NCBI GenBank assembly: GCA_905182985.1
Contig: CAJJDN010000052.1
Span: 488,850-552,849, forward strand
Length of the DNA: 64,000 nucleotides
Source: Paramecium sonneborni
Lineage: Eukaryota; Ciliophora; Oligohymenophorea; Peniculida; Parameciidae
Direction of reading: 5' to 3'
In this document: positions 11,648-24,311 of the stretch, in pieces
Position numbering within the stretch: position 1 is the first letter of the stretch
Layout of the letters: the number at the start of each line of letters is the position of its first letter
Program-made: the position numbers and the translations under genes
The notes under the pieces: generated by a model
Told to the model about the DNA's origin: nothing
The model's database searches: none
What the model saw: only the letters and a program-made list of their open reading frames with translations

Positions 11648-12513
11648 TCATTTCCATTTTGTTATGACTTCTAAAATTGTTTATAAAATATCTTCTGAAA
11701 CTTTTGCAAATCTAACTGGATTACTAAGAATATCATTTCTAACTTCAAACAATGTTCCTACTATAGGTTTTGAAAATGTTAAACAAGCACTTAGAAAATA
11801 TTAAAATAAATACCAATCAATTGAAAAGTTTAAACCTTTTTTTCCTGTATAAGGTTCATTGATTCTACAATCATATCCTTTATTTTTTAAAATCTTTTGA
11901 TGTTCTTCTCCAAATTCATCAAAAATGCTTGTTAATATTCCTATTTCAACATCTCTTTTCTTTCCTTCATATTGAGGTGTAAATGAATGAATTGAATAAA
12001 TAAATTATGGTTTTATTGTATGTATAGTTTATCTAACCTAAAAATGATAATTTGAATGATATTAAATTCTTATCCATTATTCTTCAAGTGATAAATCTGA
12101 AATTTATAGGTGTAATTACTTTTATTCAATTCTATTTACATATTATCTCCTGTTTCTCTGAAAAGTGATTCTGATTGAATTTACCTATTTACATCACAAT
12201 AAAGTCGACTAAATATTATAGGATTCTTATACCTATATTTACTATGTACAAGAGTTGATTGAGTTTGATTGGCCAAATATTTTGCTAAATTCAATGCTCT
12301 AATAAATTTATAAAATTTGATTACCCTATATCTATAGCCCAATGTGTATTTGCAAAATTTCTTAAATCATCTTCAGACCATACAAAACCTTATGGTAATC
12401 TTTATAAATGTAATAATTTACACATTTGTTGCATGATCACAAGTAAATATCAATTTATCATTGTTCCCAAATTTCTCAACTTATGAGTTTTCATATTAAT
12501 TATAATTTTTCAT
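11648..12513 (-). CDS. N-formylglutamate amidohydrolase family protein
   Basis: Metal-dependent hydrolase of the bacterial HutG / FGase family, which releases glutamate from N-formylglutamate or acts on related N-acyl amino acids. Motifs in order: LIFTCDHATN near the N-terminus, HWAIDIG, the signature SRLYCDVNR, and HSFTPQYEGKKRDVEIGIL. Frame is kept only by removing introns of 22, 26 and 24 nt and probably one more near 12010-12050. Start MKNYNQYENSQVEKFGNNDK at 12513. The family is chiefly prokaryotic, and true substrate is unknown; with introns, any transfer must be old. It is divergent to the plus-strand HTH gene, 88 bp apart. Confidence 0.8.
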
Positions 12514-12601
12514 TTATTTTATGAAAAATATAATATTTAAACTAAATCTAATTGTAATTTATTATTGAATTAACAATAACTAAAACTTTTTATCAAATTT
12601 A

Positions 12602-13004
12602 ATGTCGCTCACAAAAGTACCTATAAATGACAATGATTATAAATAACCAGGGTCTTAGACACTATAAAATAATGCTCCTTAATTTCAAAAAAGAGAATAT
12701 AAAATGATATCAAAAGAGAAAAAGACATAGTTGATTCGAACTGTTCTTCTCTAGAAATGCAAAATTAAAAGAGTACTCTATTTTATTATATTCTCTTTAG
12801 ATTGCTAAGGATCTCAACATTAATTATGCTACAGCCAAAACAATCCTCCACAATTACAGAAAAAAAAATATTTAATTTGATCAAAAAGACCATCTTAAAT
12901 AAGCTACTTATACCAATACCAAAAAATTCTCCAAATTGAATCTCAAAATAATCCTCAATGACAGAATTTTGAAATAATAAGAATACGTATTACCAACATA
13001 TTGA
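12602..13004 (+). CDS. Small helix-turn-helix protein, paralogue of 8378-8779
   Basis: 124 residues after removing the 28-nt intron at 12773-12800. A disordered, Gln/Asn-rich N-terminus (MSLTKVPINDNDYKQPGSQT) leads into KKTQLIRTVLLQKCKIKR, then after the intron IAKDLNINYATAKTILHNYR. The two predicted helices with NYATAKTIL as recognition helix mirror the minus-strand paralogue, and both proteins have almost equal length. A DNA-binding role is inferred from the HTH shape only. Confidence 0.7.
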
Positions 13005-13532
13005 AAAAAAATATATTCATTCAGTATTTCTAAATTTTTACTATGACTTCTGTTTTATTCAATAATCACGGATGCTGAGGTTCATCAAAAATCATATTCA
13101 TTCGATATTATTTTATAAAAAAGAGAGTTCAGTAAATGCTTAATTAAAAACATATTATTTTATAACCATTATAATACTTTATATAATTTTATTTATAATG
13201 CATAGCGATTTATTTAATCAATTCAAAGGCTTTTGTATCAAATTTAATTAATTTTAGGTGCTGAAGCATATTAAATTTAAAATATGCATAATTTATCACA
13301 AATACACAATACAGTGTACTAACATCTTATTTTTAATAGTTCTGATTGATATATTTTAAAACTAAGTTTGATACGTTAAATGGGAAGTTAAGACATAATA
13401 ATTAAATTAAATTATTTTTATATTAACTTGTACTTCAAAAATGCAATAACATTAGTTAATAATTTAGTTTATATAAATATTATATAATACACAATAATAA
13501 ATTAATTAGTGAATAGGCACAATTTTAACAAT
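13005..13532. other. Intergenic, nothing seen
   Basis: Convergent spacer of about 530 bp between the HTH gene and the coiled-coil gene stop. No protein-like frame and no obvious RNA structure. Confidence 0.5.
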
Positions 13533-14315
13533 TCAGGATTAAGTCATTTCTTTAAGAAAATCAGATTCACAGCTATCATGCATATCAGAATCAGATTTCG
13601 AAATCTCAGTTTATTTTTAAGTTAGAAAATATTTTTAATCAAAACTTACTATTAAAGGAGTTTATTATTTCATACAGAGTTCTTAACTGGATCTATTTGA
13701 TGAATAAAATTTCTCACTACTAGTTGAAGCACTTAATTCTGAATGCTAGGTTTCTATTTGTTTTTGATAGTCTTTAATTGTTATACATTAATTGAGTAAA
13801 TTTTTGATTACATCTTAATGATGAGAAGTCCATTCTTCAATAATAATAAGTGTTATTTTAGATGATAGAATTTCCTTTTTGTATTTTTAAGTCATCTATA
13901 TTTCTTAATCAAATTAAGTAAGAATATTGTGAAAGGTATCATCATCAACTTCTGATAAAATTTCTTATCTATTACTTAGAATATCATTCTAGATGTTAAA
14001 AATAACAGATTATATTTAAGTTACTTTTTCATGTAAATTTTTGAATGTTTTATCTAATTCTAATTCATGATTATTTAATAATGTCATTAACTCTTTCTTT
14101 TTTTATTCTAATAAAGTCTATATATATTTAAATTGATGTTCAATTCTGCATTTCTATTAAGCATAGTGTTTCTTGATTGTTTGTAATTTTGAATTCAAAC
14201 TCTTAATACTATTTTAATCTTCTTGAGATATATAACTACAAATATTTAAAAACTCTTCAAGAATTTCATCTTTATTTAGAGATGAACATAAGCTTTCTTG
14301 TAAACTCTAATGCAT
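13533..14315 (-). CDS. Coiled-coil protein, unknown function
   Basis: 260 residues, readable without introns from MHQSLQESLCSSLNKDEILE. Long helical stretches with heptad-like spacing follow, for example KKKELMTLLNNHELELDK and ILTQFDQEIQMTQKYKKEIL. The C-terminal tail is rich in Ser, Asp and Glu (SKSDSDMHDSCESDFLKE). No catalytic motif. It lies 78 bp downstream of the giant deubiquitinase gene on the same strand. Structural or scaffold role is a guess from composition. Confidence 0.6.
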
Positions 14316-14393
14316 CTGCCATTATTTTGACATAATAAAAAAAATTATTATATATATTAACTGTATATTGTAATACTTTCTTGATTGTTAATT

Positions 14394-17300
14394 TCACTCA
14401 TCATCTGAATCAGTTTAATTATTAGAATTATTATTACCCTCTTCTGTATCATTATCATGATCAGATTAATGTTCAATAACCATTTCATAATTCTGATTAT
14501 TATAACCTATATTAAGAATAATTATTTAAAATACCAGGTATTTTATTATTGTTGGATAATGTATTAAATGGAGCTAATTTTTCATTATCTAATTCAATGT
14601 CCATATTTAAAGGTGCCATCTTACAATTAAAAGTTAAATGAATATAATCTCCCATTACTTTGCTGATTGTTGCAGTAATCCATTAGTTTTAATCACTAAA
14701 CATTAAATATATCAAAATATTACTAATAATCTATCTTTTCGTCAACCTTCACATTTTTTTCAGTCAAATCATCATCTGTATCAAAATCGTCATTTTATTT
14801 AAATGGTTCTTTTGTTAAATTAAGATATTATTGTTTTTTCCAGCTCAATAATTTTGCATATCCTTAAGAATTACTAGGTAAATAAATATTATGTAATCTA
14901 TGTTAACATTTTTAAGGAATTTAATTATTAGCTATTAATTTATCATTAGGCAATGGTTGAGAATTATTTTTTTCTATAATCCATTACCAGCATCGTTAAT
15001 TTTTGACCATCCATTGATGAACTAAATTATTTCTGAAAACCATCTATAAATATTATAAAATATTCTTACTCTTAAAATATATTGTTAACAAACATCAGTT
15101 TCAAAGAAGTATTAAACTTATTTTTACATGGCCTCCAATAGTTTAGTCATACCTAAATTAATCTAAAATTTAAAGTAATTAAAATACTCTTGTAACTTAA
15201 AGTTGATCTTTTAATTAAAACAATCTTTTTAAAACAACTAAATATTTTCGATATTCTTTATACTCTTTGTCATTGATTTACTTAATAATAGAGATTATAA
15301 CTGAGTCACTTTATTTTTAATTGTCCATTGAAAAAACACATAGAATGTCTGAAATCATTCTGATTGCTAATTTACAATCTCCTTCTTCCAATAGAATTTA
15401 TATAAATTAGTTGTCAAATTGAAGAAGAATTTGCTCTTCAGCAGAAAGCATTTACTTATATTCTCCTTTTATTAAATAAGCAATTACTCTCCATAAATAC
15501 ACTCTACTAGTTGATGGTCCAGAATTCATAGATTTTTCAAATTTCTTTTCTAATAATTCATCATAATAACTTGAAGCGACATCAACATTTTGATAATTTT
15601 ATTATCCTAAATAGTTAATTGGTTCATCATTGAATTTAATTACTTTTATATCGTCCATTCTTCTTATAATTTCTCTTAAATTGAGTTAGTTTTTATTAGG
15701 ATTTACCTATAATACATCTATTGTAAGATCTAATAATTTGCCAACTAATTTTTTTTAAATTAAATATTAAGCATTTGACTAATGCAATTTTGCAAATTTA
15801 TAAAATAGATCATAAAATTCAACTGAATTTTTTAGACTCTTTTTTAATTCTGGAATCATAAGTATCCATGCATTTATTAAAGAGGCTACTAATGATTTTG
15901 GTTTATCATCAACCATTTCAAACAAGTCTTAATATCCTTCTTGTTTTTAAACAGTATCTATGGCTGTAATTAACATTTATATTACAAATTTTCTAACCAT
16001 CTTTTTTGAACAATCAAATTAAAATTCTCTAATATAGTTTGGTTAATTGAAACATTTTAATAACCATTAAGAAGTATCAATTGACTTTCTTAATAATTCT
16101 TATATATCTAAAATATTATTTGAAACAAATGTTTTATCATTTTCTCTAACTGCACAAGTTAAATAAAAGAAAACCAATGTTTTAATAATTTAATCCTATA
16201 CTTATTATTATTATAATTAGAATTTAATTACATTCTACATAAAAGTAAAATATTCTGGACTAAAAATGAAACGTTGAATTTGGAATTTTCTATTTTCATC
16301 TTTAATTTCATCTAAAAATGATATTGTTTTTTAATCTAATTCAACATCTATTTATTAAGTTTAATCAGCAACATTAAGTGGATTAATTCTTTCATAAAAG
16401 AGCATATAAGCGCTTTTAGATTTATCTTTTAATTATGATGGATATTTATTCTTCAACATTTTATCTGATCCTCCAAAAGCATCATTTTTAAGATCTTTAA
16501 TATCAGCAGGAGTTACAACAATATCATTGAATTCATACCATTTATTTAAATCATTCTTATCTTAAATAAATGAATAATAATGTCCACTATCAGCAGAACC
16601 CATATGAATTACAACTCCAGTTAATCTATATTAATAATATTCTTAAGGATTATCTTAACCATTAGAATTAGTATTTCTATTTTCAGATTATCTTAATCCT
16701 TATTAAGAATATGGAAGTAAATCTAATTCAAATGGAAATTCTATTCTATCATTAATTTTAGCTTTTGCCATTAAATCAAAATCAAAGTTAAATCTTTTCA
16801 ATACAAGAATAAGATGATCTGGTAATTTCTTAATACACATTCTCTTTAAAGCACTAACCTTTTTATTACATTATTCACAATTATAAGCATTTTCACCTTC
16901 AAGTAAATCTCCATGAACTAGACTTTACAAACATTCTTCTAAATTCTTTTTATTTGCTACAGGTAAAGATATAGCAAAAAATGGTTCTTCTCTTTCTGAA
17001 TAATGTGGACAAGTCTTTCCTATAATTTCATTTGACATTACTCCACCAAAAAAACGTTTAACTAAATCTTCATCCGAAGTTGATTTTATATTTAATTCAA
17101 TTCTGTCCATCAATAAATTACAAAATTCATCTACATCCATTTATTCAAATATATTTGTCGGATTTCCATCTAAATCTTTGAAAGCATGACAAAACTTTTT
17201 TGGATTATGATATTATTTTTAAGAATGTTTTAAAGCCAAAAATAAACATTTTAATTAATGCAATAAATTCTCTTCTTATATACAAGTATTTTTATCTTCT

Positions 17301-20300
17301 ACTCTCAATAATCTTTCTCTAAATGCTGGTACCATATATAATTATTATAATAAAGAATTCATATAACAAATGCATGCTAAATTATATAAACCAACATATC
17401 CTGTCGATGATTTCTCATGGAATTTGCTCTAAATATTCCAATCATTTAAATTCTTTGTTCTCCAAGTATTTGTTGAATGCAATGGTGAAACAGTCATTAA
17501 AAATCTATTCATATTTTATTAATTTTTCAAAAGAGTAAATAAACAATTAAATCCAGCTGTTCTTGATTATTATGATTTACATTTGCATCTTGTTTCTCCT
17601 TCATTTTCTAACAAATAACTTAAAATCTATTCAAATAATTAATTGTTATTTGATAAAAGAGGAAGCTTATCTATTATTACATTAAGCAGTTTAAGTAATC
17701 CTATCAAAATTTAATCTTAATCTTTAACTGTATTCTCATTTAATGGTAACTATTATAATTTCTATTTGATATACGATAATAAATAATCACTATCAAAGTT
17801 TTCTATATTTAAATTATTTTCTTGTTATAAAATATTACAACAAAATTCAAAAAAGTGCTCACATTTTTATTTTTTATTTTAAATTACATTCTTTAAAACA
17901 TCATCAAGTATTATTTTTATTAATAATTTACTTTCTTATGTATTCTTCAAATTTAACAATTAAGCTGCATATTCTTTTTTAAGTTCTTAATTTTCATGTT
18001 CTACAAAATAATTGTAAAGCTGATGTTGCAATTCATGATTTTACTTGATATATTATTTACAACCAGACTCATCTAAATAATTAAAACATTTTCTAAGAAG
18101 ACGTGTTTCTATTTCATTCATTTCTTTTTATTAAGGAGTTTTTTTTTAACCTATTTCTAATTTTTTTTTAGTTTTTATGTAATGACAAAGTTCTTGTATT
18201 ATTTCTAAGATTTTCTACTTAATTTAATCAATTATTTAAGGTTCTTTTATCTTTATATTATAATGACTTAGAATTTCTAAATATGTTAAACAAGCTTTAA
18301 TCTCAAGTGGTCTCTGTTAAAATTGTAAATTTTAACCTAAAAATTTTTAAGTTACCAAATCTACTCCGTCAGAATTATTAAATTATTCACACCATTATCC
18401 ATTTTCTAATAATGCTTATATGATTTATAGTACATAAAACATATCAAAGAAAGAGTGATCTAAGTATTTTTTCCAATCTTTACAATTTTCAACTTACTTT
18501 TTTATTTAAATATTAGTAGGCAATCTATTAATCAAGTCCCAAACTTAAGTTAAAAATTCAGTACTTTCTTATTTATCAAGTAATTTAAATAGTATTTCAA
18601 AAGTACGTTATTCTTGAGAAAGGTAATTTTTAGGATGATTTTTATTATTAATTTTTACCCTTACTGTGGCCATTTAATAGATTACCTAATTAACATAAGT
18701 ATCAACAATGTCATATTATTATTCAATTGGTTTATTTTCTATAGTGATGTCTAATTATTAATATGCTACTTATAATTCCTCAGCTAATTTTTATTTCCAT
18801 TAATTAACAGTTGTTGTATCACCTTCTTTAAACTCTTTAATAGAGATTGGACTATTAGCACTTATGATTTAAGCCTTGAATTAAGTATAATTAATAGGTT
18901 TAGCTGATTTTTTTGAAAGAGGTCCACTTTAAAAGTAATTGAATAAAGAGAGTAATAAATTAATTGATCTGGTTGTTAAACTAGGACATTATTATTAAAT
19001 AAGTTCTAAACATTTATCCATCATTTCTTAATATATTTTATCACATTTAGCATCGAGAGTAGAATTAAGTGAAGTATATAGATTAATAATGAAATTGGCT
19101 ATTTATTCAAGGAGGGTAAGATCCTTTACTTTAGCAAAAATTTACCAAATAGCATTTTTACCTTCAAAATTATGATCATTCACAAGGAAACGGAGAGTAT
19201 TACTATAATACTTTAAATTTTGTCTAGTTTGATTGTAGGATTTGAAAAACACTTAAAATAATTCAAAGTCTTCGATTGTGTAACTAAATTATTGATTAAA
19301 CACTTTTACTTTTCATAATCATTCCTTTCAGGATTGCATAAGATTTAGGTGAAAAACTTAGGTTCACCTTCTTTATCAAAATAAATTTAATTAATTTTAA
19401 ATGTAGCCAAATCTAGATAATGATTGCTAATAAGAATTTTATTTAATTCCTTTTTCTATATACTTCCTTTTGTTTTAGCAGCTAAAGCATCCCATAATCT
19501 GACACTTTGATCATAATTAATTTTAAGTTCAGTTTATTAAAGTAAATAATTAAGCATTTATAATCTAAAAAAGACATTTTGACTAAATTTTTAAACTCCA
19601 TTAATAATAATATCTTATGGAGGTTCATTTTTAAAATACAATCTCACTTTTTCCATATAAACTTCAATATCTTTTACAAATAATTCTATTATATTATATT
19701 TTTCATCAGTTGATTAAATCAATTCTTTTTTACTTTTATCATCCTTAAATTATTTATCAAGAAAGTAATGTACAAAACTAATAGCTTAATAAACAGATTT
19801 ATGATTGCCAATCAATTCAAAACATTTTCCAAAATAATAAGAGATAAATTATTTTGTTTATGGTATTTAAGAAATAATCATACGAGCAGCTTGAAAACAT
19901 TACTCTTAAATATGACTACCTACTAATTAATCTTCTTTATCTTATAATAATTCCCATAATTAATTAAATGTCATAAATCGTTTCTCTGGTTTTAATTATA
20001 ATTATTATTCATGAAACTTTTAAGATAAAGCTGCTTCTGTAAATGTTCTAATCATTCCCACAATATTTTCATTATACTTAGGATATGGAATTTAAGATAT
20101 ATGATTATAAAGTTTTTCAATTCCTTAAAATTATAGAACTGGAGAAATTGCTTTAAAAAATTCATATAATGCAAGTTGAGTAGTCTCATGTTTATCATGA
20201 TTATTTAACCAAATTTTATCCACATAATCATTTTAAAATGCTAAATTTCTACATAAAAAAATTGCCACATCACTAGTTCTCTTTATAAGTTCTGGATGAA

Positions 20301-21767
20301 CTGAATCTCCTAAAACAGTATAATCTAATATCTTATTTTAAGTTATCCATCTTATAAGTTCTTCTTTACTAATTGAAGTTTTCATTTTTATTTAACTTCC
20401 AGTTTCAAATTTAAATTTTTCAGTAAAATCTTTTATTTCACATAACCCTTTAACTCTTTTTTCAAGAAAAGTAGATTTTAAAAATTTCAGTGCTAATTAT
20501 AATTGAATTTCATCAACTACTTTATTTAATTAATCTTATGTAAATCCTTTTTAAAAATAATAATGCATTTCTTATACAATTTCTTTAATTAAATCAATAT
20601 CTGTATCTTTAATATCTTAAATTGTTAAATTAGATACTCTATATTAAAACCATTCTAATGTTTTCTTAGCCATATTGCCTTATTCTTATAATGGAAAGTA
20701 TGAAGACAAATATTGTAATGTTAAAACAATTCTTGACATTGCTTTAATAGGAATTTAATTGTATTCTCCTCCATCATAAGGTTTTAACAAATTATCCCAA
20801 CTCTAAAGACCTTAAATGGATTTAAAATAAGACATAAGCTTCAAATAAAATGGCCATGTTTTTTTAATACATTTAATTACATCCCCAGCACCTTAATAGA
20901 GTCTCCAATCATCAATATTTGGATTTGTTACAAATCCTTAATATACAGGTACTGTAAAAATCTTATCTATTTATTATTACAAATGTTCATAATTTAACTA
21001 ATATATTTATAACTAAAATAAATACATAAAAAAAGGAATTCTCTTATTTAAGTAGTCTCCAAATTGAACCAAATAACATACAGAATGCTTCACAAACTTC
21101 TTAAAGACAACTTGCTATGGCTATACGTTCCTCAATTATAAATAGTTCATTATTATTTTGATATCTCACATACTATTTTCAAAGATTGATATACATCTGC
21201 AAAATATTTAGGAAATTAGTCAAAGTACCACTTTATAAAGTTAAAGTATGTTTTAAAGTATTCTAGTGCAAATGGAATTTCCTTTGGCTACAATTCACTT
21301 GAAAGTACCATGTCCAACCATATGAATTATCTTACTCGAATACATTAAGTAATCTCTATTGGTGTCATTCCAGAAAAATTAGTTTACATTATTGTATTCA
21401 ATTCTTTTGTATATTTCTCACAATCTTCTCTTTAGTATTTTATATAATCACGTGAAGTTTTTTATTGTCGATAGTCATCACCCGTGTAATCTTTATTTAA
21501 ATGATTACTTACTTATAGATGATTTTCTTGCAAATTATACTCTATTCTAAGATAATTTAATTATCTAGACAATATTTAAATACATAAACATACTTCATTA
21601 TCCTTTTTTGATAATCCATCATATGTGACTTCAATCTCCTTTTCTGTTTTCGCTAATATGTATGCTAACTTATATTGTTTGCTTCCTTAATGGTAAACAT
21701 CAACGTAATTCCCAACGAATAACTGCTCACTTAATTCAGGCTTCTTTTTACTTTTCTTGATGTCCAT
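14394..21767 (-). CDS. Giant ubiquitin C-terminal hydrolase, USP9X/FAF-like
   Basis: About 2,400 residues, close to the 2,550 of USP9X. A long helical N-terminal region begins MDIKKSKKKPELSEQLFVGN. The catalytic domain starts near residue 1460: YVGLYNLACICYMNSLLQQL holds the Cys box with the nucleophile codon at 17366-17368; then GVVIHMGSADSGHYYSFI holds the His box near residue 1725, followed by WYEFNDIVV with the third triad residue. Position of the domain in the chain matches the FAF group. The Cys box departs from the usual G-A/N-T-C. A C-terminal helical region of about 650 residues ends SDSDDE. A few tiny introns occur, for example 28 nt at 14696-14723. Removes ubiquitin from proteins; substrates unknown. 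Confidence 0.9.
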
Positions 21768-22090
21768 ATTTTATTTAAATTAATATTTATTAATACACAA
21801 TAGGATACCACCATTTTATTCATCCAATTTATACATTATAAATATTCTCTTATATTTCTCATCGCACTTTCTCTTTTTACTAATTTACTCAACAACTTTT
21901 CATTACTATATATATATATTTTTATTTAATGTTATATTCTTCTCTTTTTTCATCCATTTCTAATCTTAAATTATTTTTATTATATATATCTTATAACCAA
22001 TCATTAAGCTTTTATTATCAAAATTTGAATCACTAAATTTATGAATTTATTATGTTATAAAATCAAAAAATCTAATAATAAATTTTAATA
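21768..22090. promoter_or_regulatory. Divergent spacer between USP and pseudokinase genes
   Basis: 323 bp separate two divergent start codons. Very AT-rich with long T and A runs. It must hold both upstream regions; I cannot point to a specific element. Confidence 0.35.
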
Positions 22091-23666
22091 ATGAATAATG
22101 ACTTCAGATTCATTCTCAATAAAATCAAAACCATCTAATAAAATACTTTAAGCTAAAATTGTCTAATTTAATTATCAACTTCATAAATTGAAGAAATTAA
22201 TAAAACCATCCCCATTTTAAAACAAACCTTGACGATCTATAATAATCATCAAGATTCTTTATCATTAAATTTAGTTACTCTTATTCCTAATTTATTAGTA
22301 ATTTAAAATGATTATCTTGTCATTTCCAATTGCACTATTGTCAAATTTAAATCTACTCAAGGCTATTGTATTTAACTTTCAAACGGTATAGGTAATCTCT
22401 TAATTTTCATTGCTAATATTGAGAATTATAAATTATGGAATTCAAAGTTAAAATAATTCTGTAAACTTTCCAATTTTTCATAGAAATTTTCTGTCTAAGA
22501 ATAAACTATTGCTGGCTATTATATTATAAAACACAAAAAAACGAACAAATTTTATATTGCTAACATGTAACCCCTCTAAAATACTAATATGGAACTCTTA
22601 AATAGTGAAATTTAAACTTTAAGAAGTATCAAACATCCCTCCTTACTTGATTTAAAATGGTTATATTAGGATATACGATTTGTATACTTAATTTATGAGT
22701 ATTTTAAATGTGAAAAACTTACAACTTTACTAAAATCAGGACTTAATTTAGATTAAACATAATTAGCATCTGTAAAGAATTGATTTATTTGTAGATCATA
22801 CTATAATTATTATAGTTAACTAAATTTTTAAATAAGTAATAAATTTATCATGGCAATATCACTCTCGACAATATTCTAATTAATGTATAATCCTCTTATT
22901 TATCTATTTACCTCATTAATATGAAATTTTTACATAAAATTGATATAGATACTTTAAATTTATATAAATAAACTACTCAAACTTATTATTTAGCTCCTGA
23001 AATAATTGATGGAATATCAAATCCTTCTATAAATACTGATCTTTTTTAAATTGGAGTAGTATTATATTATTTAACTTTTTACATTAAATTAGATAGAAAT
23101 TTTATAAAAAATGATTAAATAAAAATGGAACTCATTAATGAGTTAGAGGAATAATTTTTAAACGCATCAAAATTTCAATTTCAGTAAATGAATTTGAAAT
23201 AAATATATAAAATGGCTTTTAGTGCGTCATAATTAGATTTATTGAAGAGGTTATTAGAAAAACAGGATCAAAGAATTAAATTAGAAGAGGCCATGAAACA
23301 TTGTTGGTTTGTTAATATCAAATAAAAATTTAAACCAAAATATGAGAGGAAAAAATAGCATTTATCATCCTTAAATACAATTATTGAACTTTGTGAGTAG
23401 AGTGAATATACCAAATCATTTGTCAACATCTAGTAAAAATTTGATGATGATTAAGGTAATTAGTATTATTTTATTATTTTAAAGTTCTTGATGAATATAA
23501 TGTGATATAAGAATTTATGTAGCAATTAGAAAAAAATAATTCCTAAAAGCCACCCTCTAGAGAAAATCATGAAAAATTAAAATATTTTGAATTTTCCAAG
23601 ACTTCTTATGACTAAGATAAATCTAATTCTCAAAATCAGTATAAATTTTCAAAGAGTGTTATATGA
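22091..23666 (+). CDS. PH-domain plus pseudokinase protein
   Basis: 507 residues after removing introns of 23 nt (near 22770) and 29 nt (23456-23484). Residues about 55-145 look like a PH domain (LVTLIPNLLVIQNDYLVI; NYKLWNSKLKQFCKLSNF). The kinase-like domain follows: KTNKFYIANMQPL, helix C NSEIQTLRSIKHPSLL, hinge VYLIYEYFKCEKLTTLL, HGNITLDNILIN, then YYLAPEIIDGIS and FQIGVVLYYLTF. The VAIK lysine is replaced (ANM), HRD is HGN, and the DFG site reads about NMK. So the fold looks kinase but all three catalytic motifs are lost. Relatives with PH in front are PDK1/CAMK-like. Probably a scaffold or allosteric partner, inferred. Confidence 0.75.
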
Positions 23667-24311
23667 TAAATAAATGTTTATCTATTTTTAATAAATTCAA
23701 TATTTTATTGATTATAATTGTATTTATTTGATCAAATGGGAGAATGTATAAATAAAATTATGACTTATTAAATCATTTTGAAATCTGTTGTATGGAACAC
23801 TGAAAAATATAAGATTTATTAGAAATGTATTTTTTCTTTTATTTGCTAAAATAATACAGTTGATTATTTTTTCAGTTTTTTCTTATCGATAATATAATAT
23901 TCTAGATTGATATTCTCTTTTATTGGATAAAATTTGGAATATTTCAGAGAATAAAGAATATAAAACTAGCTTTTTGAGGTTGAAAATATTTTAATACAAA
24001 GTCATATAATTTTTAGATTTCAGTTGAGTAGTTTATAAGAATATATCTATAAATTATATATTATAGTTTATAAAATCAAAGGTATGAAATTATGAGGTTT
24101 AAAATAATAAAATATTTCCATAATTCCTAAATACTTAATGATAGTTAAAATAGCATTAATTTTAGAGTGATTAAGTAAGTATTTTAATTTTTCAGTTTTT
24201 ATGTTGATTAGATATAATTCTCCTTTATATTTATAAGATTTAATAGAAAATACAATACATAAGAATAACATTAAAATTAAAGAGAGAAATAAAATAAAGT
24301 GTATAAAAAGA
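23667..24311. other. Intergenic, doubtful small minus-strand frame
   Basis: 645 bp upstream of 5-oxoprolinase. A minus-strand frame from 24271 reads MLFLCIVFSIKSYKYKGELY and stays open for about 83 codons under this code, with a hydrophobic start. It has no intron, no homologue I know, and length expected by chance, so I do not call it as a gene. Confidence 0.35.

Noticed and set aside
24023..24271. Minus-strand hydrophobic frame MLFLCIVFSIKS before 5-oxoprolinase
   Set aside because: No intron, no motif and chance-level length; looks like upstream sequence of 5-oxoprolinase.
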